The notes under the pieces: model-generated
Databases searched by the model: none
Told to the model about the DNA's origin: nothing
What the model saw: only the letters and a program-made list of their open reading frames with translations
From: Opisthocomus hoazin
Taxonomy: Eukaryota > Chordata > Aves > Opisthocomiformes > Opisthocomidae
DNA length: 64,000 bases
NCBI RefSeq assembly: GCF_030867145.1
Contig: NC_134429.1
Coordinates: 17,407,115-17,471,114, forward strand
Direction: 5' to 3'
Program-made: the position numbers and the translations under genes
Part shown: piece by piece, positions 49,001 through 58,374 of the stretch
Layout of the letters: every line of letters begins with the position of its first letter
Numbering within the stretch: position 1 is the stretch's first letter

Positions 49001-50416
49001 GCTGGCTGTGACCGTGGTGAGGACCAAAAGTTTGCGTAGTTTGAGAAGGATGAGCCAGGCTTCTCCACATATATATCTCTATATTTATCTGTGAAGAGGC
49101 CTTCCCAAGGCCAAACCCTTAACCGTGCATTTACAAAGCGGTGAAGCCAGCAGCAATGGGGTCAGGCCACGGGACCAGCAAAACAATTTTGTGGAGTACT
49201 GTAGGGTTTTTGTGTGTTGTTATGACCTGGTTTCTTGGCAACTACGTAGCAATATTTGTTAATGTAAAGCTCTAGTGGGACTCTAAGGGCCAGATATCCT
49301 TTATTTGCCACTCCTTGGCATCAGTGGGAATGTTTGCATTAGCAAGGGCAGAATGTGGCTGAGGACTGGTGCTCCTAACTGTGTCCCTGCGAACTTCCCG
49401 CAAGATGCAGAAAAATGAAGTTTGCTTTGGAAAGAATCCCTGGAGCTAAATGTCCAATGTGTGTAGCTTTCTGTTGGTGTTTTTGTCTCCCTCCCACTCT
49501 CCATGGAAGCACGCAGCTCTCTCAGAGTATCGCCCCATTCTCTCAAGAGCACCTGCATTTCAGCCCCGGACTTCCATAGCAGATAAGAAGTTGATTCTCA
49601 TCCCTGTCATCTTCATCATCCTCCGCATCTGGAGCACGGTGCGATTCATTCTGACCCTCTGTAACTCCCCTGCAGTGCAAAACTCAGTCCTGGTTGTCCT
49701 GCATGTAAGTATTGGCCAGGAGATGCTTTGGAAGGAGAATCTGGGAGGGAGATAAAGCTATATTGCTCTTAATAGAACTTTTTTGTGGCAGAATGTAGCG
49801 TGTACTGATAAAAACCATGCGAGCTGCAGCCGGGATGCTCAGCAATAGCTGTTTCAGCAGCATCTGGTGGCACAGGGAATAACTGCAGCAATAACTCTTG
49901 GGCCATGCCGGCTGCTCGTGGGAAAAGCAGGACCAGCAGCGTTGGGTGTCTGTCCTTCAGCAGGGCTCAGCCTGCTCCTTCCCCAGAGCAAGCTGTAGAA
50001 GTGGCAACCCGCAACATCCGTCTGGTCTGCTTTGGGGTGCAAGGTTGATTTTTCTTGAATCTATTTTTTCCTCATTAAGGTGGAAGTTGCTGGCAGTTGG
50101 GCCGTACTAGAGCTGGTCTGACACGATGTCTGCTCTTCTCTGGGGGGGGTGCCTGTAGGACTAGCACTGATTCATTCTCTTTTTGCCCTTCCAGGGAATC
50201 GGTAACACGTTCCAAGGAGGTGCCAACTGTATTATGTTTGTCCTCTGTACGCGGGTGGTCCGGACTCGACTGTTTTCCTCCATTTGCTGTTGCCACTACG
50301 ATGAGCTGGATTGGCCTTGGCAAAGATCAAACAGCTACTGGCAGCGCCCAGAACCCCACAAGGACAAGGATGTGCCAGGCCCTGAGCAGACGAAACCCCT
50401 GGTTCCCAGCACCTGA
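39636..50416 (+). CDS. GPR157: G protein-coupled receptor 157 (four coding exons, complete)
   Basis: GPR157 is an orphan seven-helix receptor. In mouse it is reported to signal through Gq at the primary cilium of radial glia and to promote neuronal differentiation. The exons 39636-40012, 46787-47000, 49510-49704 and 50195-50416 join in frame to 335 residues, the same length as I recall for human. The start ATG (39636) lies in GCCGGCATGG, a good Kozak context, and begins MAGPLPPTEL; longer upstream frames are not conserved. Helices are approximately 15-36, 48-69, 82-108, 115-138, 166-191, 224-246 and 254-280. Cys79 at the start of helix 3 and Cys155 in the second extracellular loop (GWCW) form the expected disulfide pair, and NVS at 149-151 is a glycosylation sequon. 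Conserved blocks include SLADLLSA, ALKKIGYDAS, ADKKL and GIGNTFQGGANCI. The cytoplasmic tail after residue 292 is divergent from human. No frameshift or stop is seen. Confidence 0.97.
40099..41092. repeat. 52-bp minisatellite with 259-bp higher-order period
   Basis: About 19 units of about 52 bp (core words GTGATGGAG, TTGGGTGGTTGCTGGAGCTG, TGTGGTGTGCTCTGCTC) are arranged head to tail. From about 40343 a five-unit block recurs with period 259 bp (5 x 52 minus 1): identical variants, including the distinctive GATGACCCGCTTGGATGG and GCCTTTACACATTGC units, return at +259 and +518. Most units contain the inverted repeat GCTCC-GTGAT-GGAGC. The array starts about 90 bp after the exon 1 donor. Long minus-strand open frames across it result from a stop-free repeat and are not called as genes. 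Confidence 0.95.
41190..41290 (+). repeat. possible ancient MIR-like SINE remnant
   Basis: The order AGAAATGGAGACGTG, GTTAGAAATTATTTGC, TTAGGGTCATATAG and GGAAATCCTGGCTTCTG tracks the MIR consensus (gaggaaactgaggcacagag, gttaagtgacttgc, caaggtcacacag, ccaggattcg). The match is by eye and diverged. Confidence 0.35.
43711..43853. repeat. AT-rich alternating purine-pyrimidine simple sequence
   Basis: Degenerate TATA/CATA/TGTG-type words recur (GCATATATATGC, GTGTGCTTATAT twice, GCATATATATGCGTGCGTG). This is microsatellite-derived sequence inside GPR157 intron 1. Confidence 0.7.
46787..47000 (+). CDS. GPR157: GPR157 coding exon 2
   Basis: The acceptor TTCTTTCCTCAG precedes 46787 and the donor GCG|GTGAGT is at 47001. 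It completes serine 126 and encodes residues through 197: the end of helix 4, the loop with GWCW, helix 5 and KKHINRA. The 214-nt length restores phase 0. Confidence 0.97.
47001..49509 (+). other. GPR157 intron 2
   Basis: A 2.5-kb intron containing the CR1 LINE tail at 48601-48679 and otherwise unremarkable sequence. A short tandem repeat (AGACACCATAT twice) lies near 47474-47495. Confidence 0.85.
48601..48679 (+). mobile_element. CR1 LINE 3' end fragment
   Basis: Near-consensus CR1 tail: GGGGGTTGGACTAGATGACC, CTCTAGGGGTCCCTTCCAAC, then the terminal motif TTCTATGATTCTAT. It is 5'-truncated to about 80 bp, typical of CR1 copies in birds and other sauropsids, and is the best evidence here for an avian source. 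It lacks coding capacity and lies in GPR157 intron 2 in the sense orientation. Confidence 0.93.
49510..49704 (+). CDS. GPR157: GPR157 coding exon 3
   Basis: The acceptor (CCCACTCTCCATGGAAG) ends at 49509, and the donor CAT|GTAAGT begins at 49705. It is 195 nt, phase 0 at both ends, encoding residues 198-262 (HAALSEYRPI ... LVVLH): the third intracellular loop, helix 6 and the start of helix 7. Confidence 0.96.
49705..50194 (+). other. GPR157 intron 3
   Basis: A 490-bp intron from GTAAGT (49705) to CCCTTCCAG (50194). It contains no recognised element beyond a short G run near 50142. Confidence 0.9.
50195..50416 (+). CDS. GPR157: GPR157 coding exon 4 (terminal)
   Basis: Encodes residues 263-335, starting GIGNTFQGGA, and ends with TGA at 50414-50416. 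It holds helix 7, a short Cys cluster (293-295) and the cytoplasmic tail, rich in Trp/Tyr/His then Pro/Lys and ending VPST. The conserved PST terminus resembles human. Confidence 0.96.
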   Translation, partial: GIGNTFQGGANCIMFVLCTRVVRTRLFSSICCCHYDELDWPWQRSNSYWQRPEPHKDKDVPGPEQTKPLVPST

Positions 50417-51510
50417 GCCTGGGCTGTCTACATCTCGGTGGTGATTTCTGCTTTCTTGGTAAAGATCTAGTGTGAGTCTTCCCTCCTGCCCTGCCTGCGC
50501 ACAGCTTCGTGATGCGAGGGGTGGGAGAGAGCTATCAGTAAGCAGCTGACAGAGCTGCTGCTGAGGGGGTTCCCTGTCAGACGCTGGAGCAGGTCCCCAT
50601 CATGCTCCTTTGGGGTGAAAGCATTTATAGAACAGATCCACTCCCCTTCCCTGTGAGCTGGGGTAGCGTCTGTTACTCAGACCTGTAAAATGAGGAAATA
50701 AGACTACAGCGTGTCTGGCCCGCAAGGATGCACCACCAGTGGAAACTGAAGAAGAGGAATTAGTGGTTCCTTCTGGTGTAAAATACCGTGCACACATACA
50801 TTTCATCGGTACTGCACAGTTCCGATGTATTTCGTGCCCCAAGTATCCCTCATAAGGTAATGCAATCCCAGCTGCCGATCATCGTAACAAGAAAACGGAA
50901 GGTAGGTGATTCATCCAAGCTTACATAGAAAATCTGTAGGAACAAACTTGACAGAAGCTCTTCATCGCTTCAGGTACAAGACTGGAACCGATGCCCTTGC
51001 ATTGGTCTAGTTGCAAGCATCTTGTTTCCTTGTGCTTGACCTCACGAGTGACAGCTGCAGAAGATGCAAGGGTGTTCAGACCTAATCCATTTAAGAGTGC
51101 TTGGGGTTGGGGTGCTGTGTGGGTCTCTGTCTATGAAGCAGATATTGATAGTACTCTCCTCAGTAACAGAGTGCAGCTGAAGGATGTAAAAACCTAGAGG
51201 AGCTGTCCTGATAGCTCAGGACAACTGACAATTCTTTTTAATTTGTATAACAAGTTTGTGCATAAAGAACAGGAGCCTCATGAACTGCCTGGGGAGAGCG
51301 GGCAGCTGTCAGGCTCCCACTGCTCCAGGCACCCAACTGTTCAAAAGCTGCTCTTATCAGTTTAATTTTAGTCATTTTAACAGCATGTAGAACAGTTATA
51401 TGATAGTGATCTCAGGGGACTATAGGCAGAGGCGAGTCCCGTTAGTTTCCAGATTGAAGACCTGGCATTAAATATATTAATACGATAATAAAGTTAAGCC
51501 CCCTTAAATA
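50417..51510 (+). other. GPR157: probable GPR157 3' UTR
   Basis: The sequence after the stop contains two nearby polyadenylation hexamers, ATTAAA at 51467-51472 and AATAAA at 51487-51492, implying a 3' UTR of about 1.1 kb. A MIR-like remnant may lie within it (CTGTAAAATGAGGAAATAA near 50685 and CATCCAAGCTTACATAG near 50915). A further AATAAA followed by T- and GT-rich sequence at 53433-53438 could give a longer form. Confidence 0.4.
51487..51492 (+). terminator. candidate polyadenylation signal of GPR157
   Basis: Canonical AATAAA about 1.07 kb after the stop codon, 15 bp after an ATTAAA variant. No transcript evidence is available, so other hexamers remain possible. Confidence 0.35.
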
Positions 51511-54500
51511 TATTACAGGCTCTGTAAACACGGGAAGGTAGAGTCCTCAAGAGCTCATTAGCCCTTTTCAGGGAGCTGTAGAGGTGCTCAACTGTTTAGC
51601 ATCCCTTGAGTCTTTGCAGGGTAGATGCAAGCGTCTTACCTCTAGCATAGATGACTTCAAGAGGTTTTTCCTTCTTCTAAAGGTTTTTCTTTAAACTTCT
51701 AAAAGCGAAGTTGCAGCCTTGGTAGCTCAACCTCATGTTCATCTCCTGTGGCTTGGAAAGAAGAGCTTGCAGAAAGGCAGGATAGTAAGTCTTAGATTTT
51801 ATGAGACTTAGAATTGTGCTGTGTTCAGCTTTTTGGAGCCAGCCCTGAAGAGAGGAAGTAAAATTGTCACCAACTTGGCCTAAAGGGAAACAAAACGAAA
51901 CACCACAAATGCAAAAAACCACCTCACCCCAAAAAATCCCCAAGCTCAAAAACCTAATCAAAACAGATTCCTTATTCTTGGTTTACCCTTTTCCATATTG
52001 GAGCTCTGAGAAATGCTTCTGGAGGAATGTGCCCCTGGACAGAACTCCCTTCCCAGCTCCCAGGGGTTCAGGGAAGCATGCTGGTTTGCACAGCTGGCTG
52101 TTGCAGTAGCATCTATGCTGATACCAGTGGAAAGTCTCTGGCCACCTTCATGTTGGCAAAGACAGAGAAAGAAGAACAGCCAACAGAACCTTCAAGTTCC
52201 AAGTCTGTAGTTCCAAACTCTGAAGCTGACTGCAGCCTAAATATAGAGAGGGGTGGGCTAACAGGGGAGATGGTGTGCAGGAATGCTTGTCTGCAGGTCC
52301 CATCTGTGTTTGGCACAAAGCACAGGGGTGATGCTGGAGCACAGCTCTCCCTGCAGCCTTGGTGGTCTGAAGATGACTGAACTCTTGTCAGGCGTGGACT
52401 GGAAAACTTTAATTCAGATATTTCTGAAGGTTGAGGTATCTGGCTGTACTTCAGGAATGGGTCTGTCATGTCTGTTTTCAGCTGCTGCAAAGCAATGTCC
52501 CTGTGGTTTGAGCTGCTGCAGCAAGCCCGTTGTCTTGTCTCAGGGCAAACCTGTGTGAGCTGGCTGCAGGAAGATGGGGTGGTCCTGGGTTGTAACTGTG
52601 CATTATTTTGAGCAGGTGCAGGATGGTCCCAGAGTCCCACAGAGGGAGCTAAAGCCTGGGGAAAAGCACTGCTGGCGTGGCTGAGCAAAGGGAAGAGGTC
52701 CTGCTCCTCCTCGGCATTCAGATACCAGCTGCTTCAGTCTTGAACTTGCTCAGGATCTTCTGGAAGATACTGTTTGGCTGTACTCCAACTCCCTGGTTTT
52801 CTTTCCTCCTCCCCCTTGCCCTCTACTATAAATCATAAAAATTGTTTGGGGTTTTGCTTTTCTGTCTGATAAAGCAAATGTGTTGAGTTCTGGGGTGAAC
52901 AAATACCAAGGTGACAGGGAAACTTTAGCAGCTGCTGAACAGGACTCTCCTAGGCATGGGTTTTTGTCCTAGTGTGTGAAGTCTTCCAAGGAGCTCCAGA
53001 CTACCTTCCGTTCTTCACTTGTATGTGGACAGTGTGTGCAGACACTCTTGTTTGGTGGTGATGTAGGGTTCCTCTTGATGGTTGATTCTTCCTGCTTGGT
53101 GGCTAGGGGTCATCATCATCAGGGTTTGTGCTGGCAGCATAATTACTGCCTCCTGAGGAAACCTGAACTCTTCAGGCTCCCTTGGTGCTCAGGGATATCT
53201 AAGTGTATCACCCCAGCCTCCAGCAGGGACAGCCCTCACCAGCAGCGAGATGGTGCCTGGCATGTGCTCTGAACTCCAGATGTCCTCTGCCAAAGCCCAG
53301 TCTGTTCTTGCTTTGGGAGTGTTATATCAGAGCTGGGGAGGAGGTGGTTTTTTGTTTGCTGTTTGGAAATAGTGTTTTACCTCATTCACAGTTCCTCGCT
53401 TGTTTTATAAAAAGTTTCTCAAACTTTTACGAAATAAAGTTTTGTTTCTTTCCCAAGATATGTTGTTCAAGCATGTTGTGATGGGTCTCAGCACCTTGGA
53501 GAATTTGGATGAGAAACTGTTGCAAGACCTTCCTTCAGGTTGCTTGCATCTATAGGAAGACAAATCTTTTCTACCTGTTTGTAGATACGTTCCTGTTCCT
53601 TTTTTTTTTTTTTGGTATCTATAGAAATGCAAACATTTTATCAGTTTGAGCAACATGTTCACCCGTGTGCCTTGTTATAGGTTATTCTTACTGACCTGTT
53701 GCTATGAACTGTGAAAAGACTTCTGAGAGGTGAGTATGTGGGTCATCTTTTGCTTGGGCTTATGGGCTGTGGCTCTCAGCTATGTGAGATTACAAATGTT
53801 ACTTGATCATGAGATGACAAATTGCACTTTCTCCAGGTGAAGCCAGGCTGTAAGGCAGGTGGAACTGATGTTGGGGAGAGCTGGTGCTGTGCAATGGACT
53901 TGCCCAAATAAAGAAAATTCAAGTCACTGTGGGGGTCAGGGAGGGGAAAAACCTGAGGCATGGGCAGGCTGAGAGCTGGGTATTGCTTTGTAAGTTGCCA
54001 TGAGCTTCCAACCTGTGAATTCAAACTTTCTTGGCCATCTCGCTGGGCTGGAGGCAGCCAAGACCCCTGGTGTAAGAAGTGGTGCTGGACCACAGCCATA
54101 TTCCTAACTGGGTGACAGTGTCTGTTACTGGGGCTGTGCAGTGCTGCTCATGTCGGATATCTGCTTTTCTGTGGATTCTGTCTGCGCCTCAAATGTAATT
54201 GGTTGATTTGGGTAGGTGAGGAAAAGAGTCTGGATGCTGTAGGCAGCAAGCAGAGGGAAGCTAGTTTGTTCTGCAGTGCTGGAACCGATCAAAGGCTCCT
54301 TGCAGTGTTTTGGCTGCTCTGTTGGGCACTTGCAATGTGTGCTTCGTGTCAACACTCTGCCTGCTGACTGCATGACAAACAAGCCTTTGAGAAAAATGTT
54401 AGCTTGCACATCGAGGGTTGTCCTTTGGTTTCCCTATCCTAAATATTGCCATCCCCGAGCATGTCTTTGCCACGTGTGTGCTGATTGGAAGCAGAGTCAG

Positions 54501-57500
54501 AAATTTTAAGACTGGATAAAAGTGCAAGCCTGCAATGAAAATGTTGAGCGGAAGAGCGGGCTGTGTGAAGGAGGCAGGAGTGGGATGCAGCTCTGGATTG
54601 AGGGGAGTAAAGAGCAGAGGGCTGTAATGGCTGGAGGGTGCTTGCCCATGCCCTTTCCCCAGGTAGGAGTGAGTTGGAACTTGGCAAGTTCACCTCTCGT
54701 GTACTATGACTACTGTTATACTACTTATCAGTCCTATTGATAATGATTTGCTTATTGCAGAGTCCTATTCTTTTTTCCTTTTGTCCTCTTCCCAAGAGTT
54801 GAGTCTAATTGTGCAAGATGATCCCTGGCTCCAGGAGTGAACCAAAGCTCTGTAGTACAGGAATATTTGGGTGATGTTGGTTTTCCTTCAAAACCTGGAA
54901 GTTGTGTGTTTAGCAAACCATCTGTTTGCAAGAAAAGGATAAATCTGTTAAAGCAAAGGAGCATCTTAGAGAAGTAATTTCTGGTTGTGCCACTACTATC
55001 TTCTCATCATGAAGAACAGTTACAGAGATGACACTAGAGTACTCTAATGCTGCCAAACCTAATGTTTGTAAGACTTACAGTAGCATAATACGAGTTACTA
55101 CTGCTACTCAGAAGCAGTGTAATATGTCTGCTGTGCTGTGCTGAATTCCCTGTGTCTTGTAGTCTGCGCAACTCCCTAGGGAACCGTGGAATTCAATGCT
55201 GAGTGGCATGAGCTGGCAAAAGGCAGGTCTTGGCTGGCACAGTTGGTATTTCTGTCCTGGACAGAAAAATGAACCCACTAAAGTGCAATAGGACAGTGTA
55301 CATATTTTGACAGTCAGGTGCTTCTGCTGAACAAAGTGCAGATGGAGATTTAATATCCAAGTATTCCAACCCTTTGTGAAAGACCTTCTGGGTCACACAG
55401 CCCTGCCAAGAGAGAAAGGATCAGACAGTTCCCAGACCAACTTATCAGATCATGATATGGTAAGTTTACAGATTGGCTCCTTGGTTTTTAATTTGGGGAT
55501 GTGTCTGTGTGGCTGAGGCTTTTCTGAGATGGTCTTCAAGGGCAGCAGTGGAAAACAAAGAAGGTGGGCAGGATGCTACCTAGTATCGCCTTTGTGCAGC
55601 AAAAATCGGGTCTTGCTTAGTTTCAGAGCCTTATGTCTGCTGCTGTTTACCTGCAGAGTGTGCCTATTTATCCAGCAATCCCCTTCCCCTTGCTAGGGGC
55701 TCAGACTGCTGTACCTGCCTCTTAATTGGCTGGAAGCCAGCTGATAACGCAGTATCTGCATATGACTTGTTTGCAGGCAAATAGTTTGTTAACTTAAACT
55801 ATTTTTTTCACCGTAAGGCCCCAGTTGTAGCTCGGGATCGCACATGGTGTTGAATTAGCCTTGACTGAACATGCAATTCCTTCCCAAAACGCAGGTGAAA
55901 AGGCTGCAGATGTCACTGTTCTGGACCTACGCTCTGGGACATCTCCTTACTGCAAACATTGCAATCGGCATCCTGCAGCATGGCTGACTGCCAGCTCCTA
56001 ATCTAACCGTCATTTTTCTATAGCTCACAGCTAATGTTCTCCAGCAGATTTATTCTCCTTGAAGCTAAGCCTCCCCTCTTAATTATTTTTGCGAAGATAT
56101 CAGGATTTCATAGGGTCTAGCTTTGAGCACAGACGACTGGGCTGAGTGTAAATAGTTCCTTGCGCACCTGCATGGAACTCCTACCATGGGGTGGACCAGT
56201 GCAGAGCAAAGACACAGAGCTGAGTTCATGTCTTCAGGCAGATGTGCTCTGGGGTGAAGAGCAGATGTAAGAAGCTTAATATGTGCTGTAGCTGAAATTG
56301 AATATGTGCTTGTAAAATGCCTGTAAAACTGTCTCTCTTTACTTGTTACTGGCTTTGTTCTTTGCCCAAGTCCAACAGGATCTCAGCTGTTGGAGTTATT
56401 CCTTGGGTCTTTCAAAGCAATTGCAGGGGAGAAGTTCATTCACTATCCTGTCTCACGTCATTGATCTCTTCCAAGATCATTCCAGTGCCAGTTACCACTT
56501 TATGGATGTCGTTACCAGATTCTTGCTGTGATAGGCAAAAGTTCAAACTGTTCTGCTGCCATGGGCAAATATTTACTCTGCTGGAGGATTTCTGATGGCA
56601 AACATACATGTCCTGTTTGATTTCTCTATGTGTCAAGATTATTTCTTCAGGTTCAAGGAAGGAGTTTAAAGACCATGATAGAGAATTCACTTTCCTTATA
56701 ATTACTGAATATCAGAGTGGCTGTCATTCTGCCAAGAGCTCCTCGAAGAATGATGCTGTCTTCGAAGAAAAGGAATTTTATGAAAGCAGTTGGTCCTCCT
56801 TGCAACTTCCCTGCCCCTGGGCAGAATGGCTCAGTTTCTATTATCCCCTCTTCTGGCCAAAGATCTGTGAGAGTGAGAACTAAACTAGTTGCAGAGTGAG
56901 CTATGACCTGTCCCATTTGTTTTGGGGTGCTTTGAGCCGTGTTTGAAGGCAGCATGGGAAAAGCTGAGCTAACTCGGGATGTCTCGGTTAATACCAGCTA
57001 GCTACGTGTTCTCAACAGGAATGCAGAGGTAGGTGGAAAAAGAGGAGTTATGGGTGAAATGAATTTTCTGGTTTGCACCTCTCAGGCACCATGTGTCAGG
57101 TGGCATGATGAAGCAGGAGTTGCTCCTGAAAGATGCATGAGCATGTAGGTGTGATCCACTGTCAAGATATCCTAGTAAACGGCGTCCTTGAGGAGGCTGA
57201 TTTATAACAAATGCAAGAAGACAGATGGCAGGAAGTGTAGGACTAAGTTCCATGGCTGTTTCCCTTCTGGTTTTAGAATGGGATGCTTTCCTCTGGAGGA
57301 AGGGAGGCTGCAACCATTTGAAGAATGCACATGAACAACTCCTGTTGCTCAACAGGATACATTTTTTTGTTTTTTAAGCTGGCTATTTAAAGACAGGTGG
57401 GCTAATCACAGCAAGGTTTTGTTCCAGTTTCCCCAGCTGCTGCAGGAGGTATCTGTGTACTTTGCCTTTCTCTGATAGTCAGCCACAATTTCTAGAGTTT

Positions 57501-58270
57501 ATTAACCAACTCCTGTGCCGTTCAAAGTAGTCTTGTAGTGCAGGAGGTTAACACTAAGCTAGCAACACATGGCATATCTTGCATGTGGAGGGAAAGGAGC
57601 TCTGGTGCTTTGGTGGAAAAAGTGTGTTCTGCGCACTGTCGAAACCATAAACCTGAGAGGATGAACCTGTTCTCTGCAGAAGTGCCCTGAGCAAGTTGGT
57701 CGGTGCGAGGTAGAACAACGAGCAGTATTTCAGCCCAAGGGCAGGTATGCGATTTGTGCTCGGCTGCAGGAGGGTTAATGTAGCTTAGTTTTATCACTGT
57801 AGCCCATGGCAGAAACCCTGTTGCCAAAGTTGCTCCTGTGGAATATTCTACATTCCTCGGCACCGGCAGTTGGCAGGCAGCTTCTCCAACTCTGAACGTC
57901 CACAGCTGCCCAGGAGCTGGAGTGTGGTGGAGTAGCAGCTCTGTTGCTGTAGACTCATCTTGTCTGTGTACCTACAGCTGGGGAAAAACAGCTTGTTTAG
58001 CAGCTTTTACGAGAAGTCTGCCCCTTCTAGTGGGGCAGATGAGCCTGTTTGCCCTGTAGCTAGGCAGCACCCCTGGTCTGAGTCGGGATCTGGCAGAAGA
58101 ACAGCTGGCATAGCAGTGATAGACTTGAAGGAGGAAAAGAAAGAGAAGACACCAGGGAGTCACACGGAGTAAAGGAAAGATAAGACAACAGACTTGGGCT
58201 CATGGAGCTTGTTGTTGATTGGATGTGTTCTGAAAAGTCACAGGGATTTCCTGCGTAGGGCGTTGTCTGT
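51511..58270. other. intergenic region GPR157 to SLC2A5
   Basis: No gene is recognised in this ~6.8 kb. The largest open frame is 191 codons on the minus strand (52113-52688), with no recognisable domain. It contains an AATAAA with T/GT-rich downstream sequence (53433-53438) and a T run at about 53600-53613. The last kilobase presumably holds SLC2A5 regulatory sequence. Confidence 0.55.
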
Positions 58271-58276
58271 TTTGGT

Positions 58277-58284
58277 TATAAAAA
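58277..58284 (+). promoter_or_regulatory. SLC2A5: candidate TATA box of SLC2A5
   Basis: TATAAAAA lies 41 bp upstream of the start codon at 58318. A start site at the usual 25-32 bp spacing would leave a 5' UTR of only about ten bases. The motif may therefore be the core promoter of a short-leader transcript, or simply part of a longer 5' UTR driven from further upstream. Confidence 0.4.
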
Positions 58285-58317
58285 CCTGTACGCGGCATGT
58301 GTGATTCAAACCCCAAA

Positions 58318-58374
58318 ATGGAGTTGAAAGGAGAGAAGCCGGAGAGCTCCGTTGACCATGAAGGTTCAAAGGGG
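58318..58374 (+). CDS. SLC2A5: SLC2A5 coding exon 1
   Basis: Encodes 19 hydrophilic residues ([19 protein letters not shown]), the cytoplasmic N-terminus, ending at the donor GGGG|GTAAGT in phase 0. The length suits GLUT5-family first exons. An in-frame ATG second in exon 2 could serve as an alternative start if a different first exon were used. Confidence 0.75.

Noticed and set aside
52113-52688. 191-codon minus-strand open frame between GPR157 and SLC2A5
   Set aside because: No recognisable domain, no splice partners and composition like neighbouring non-coding sequence.
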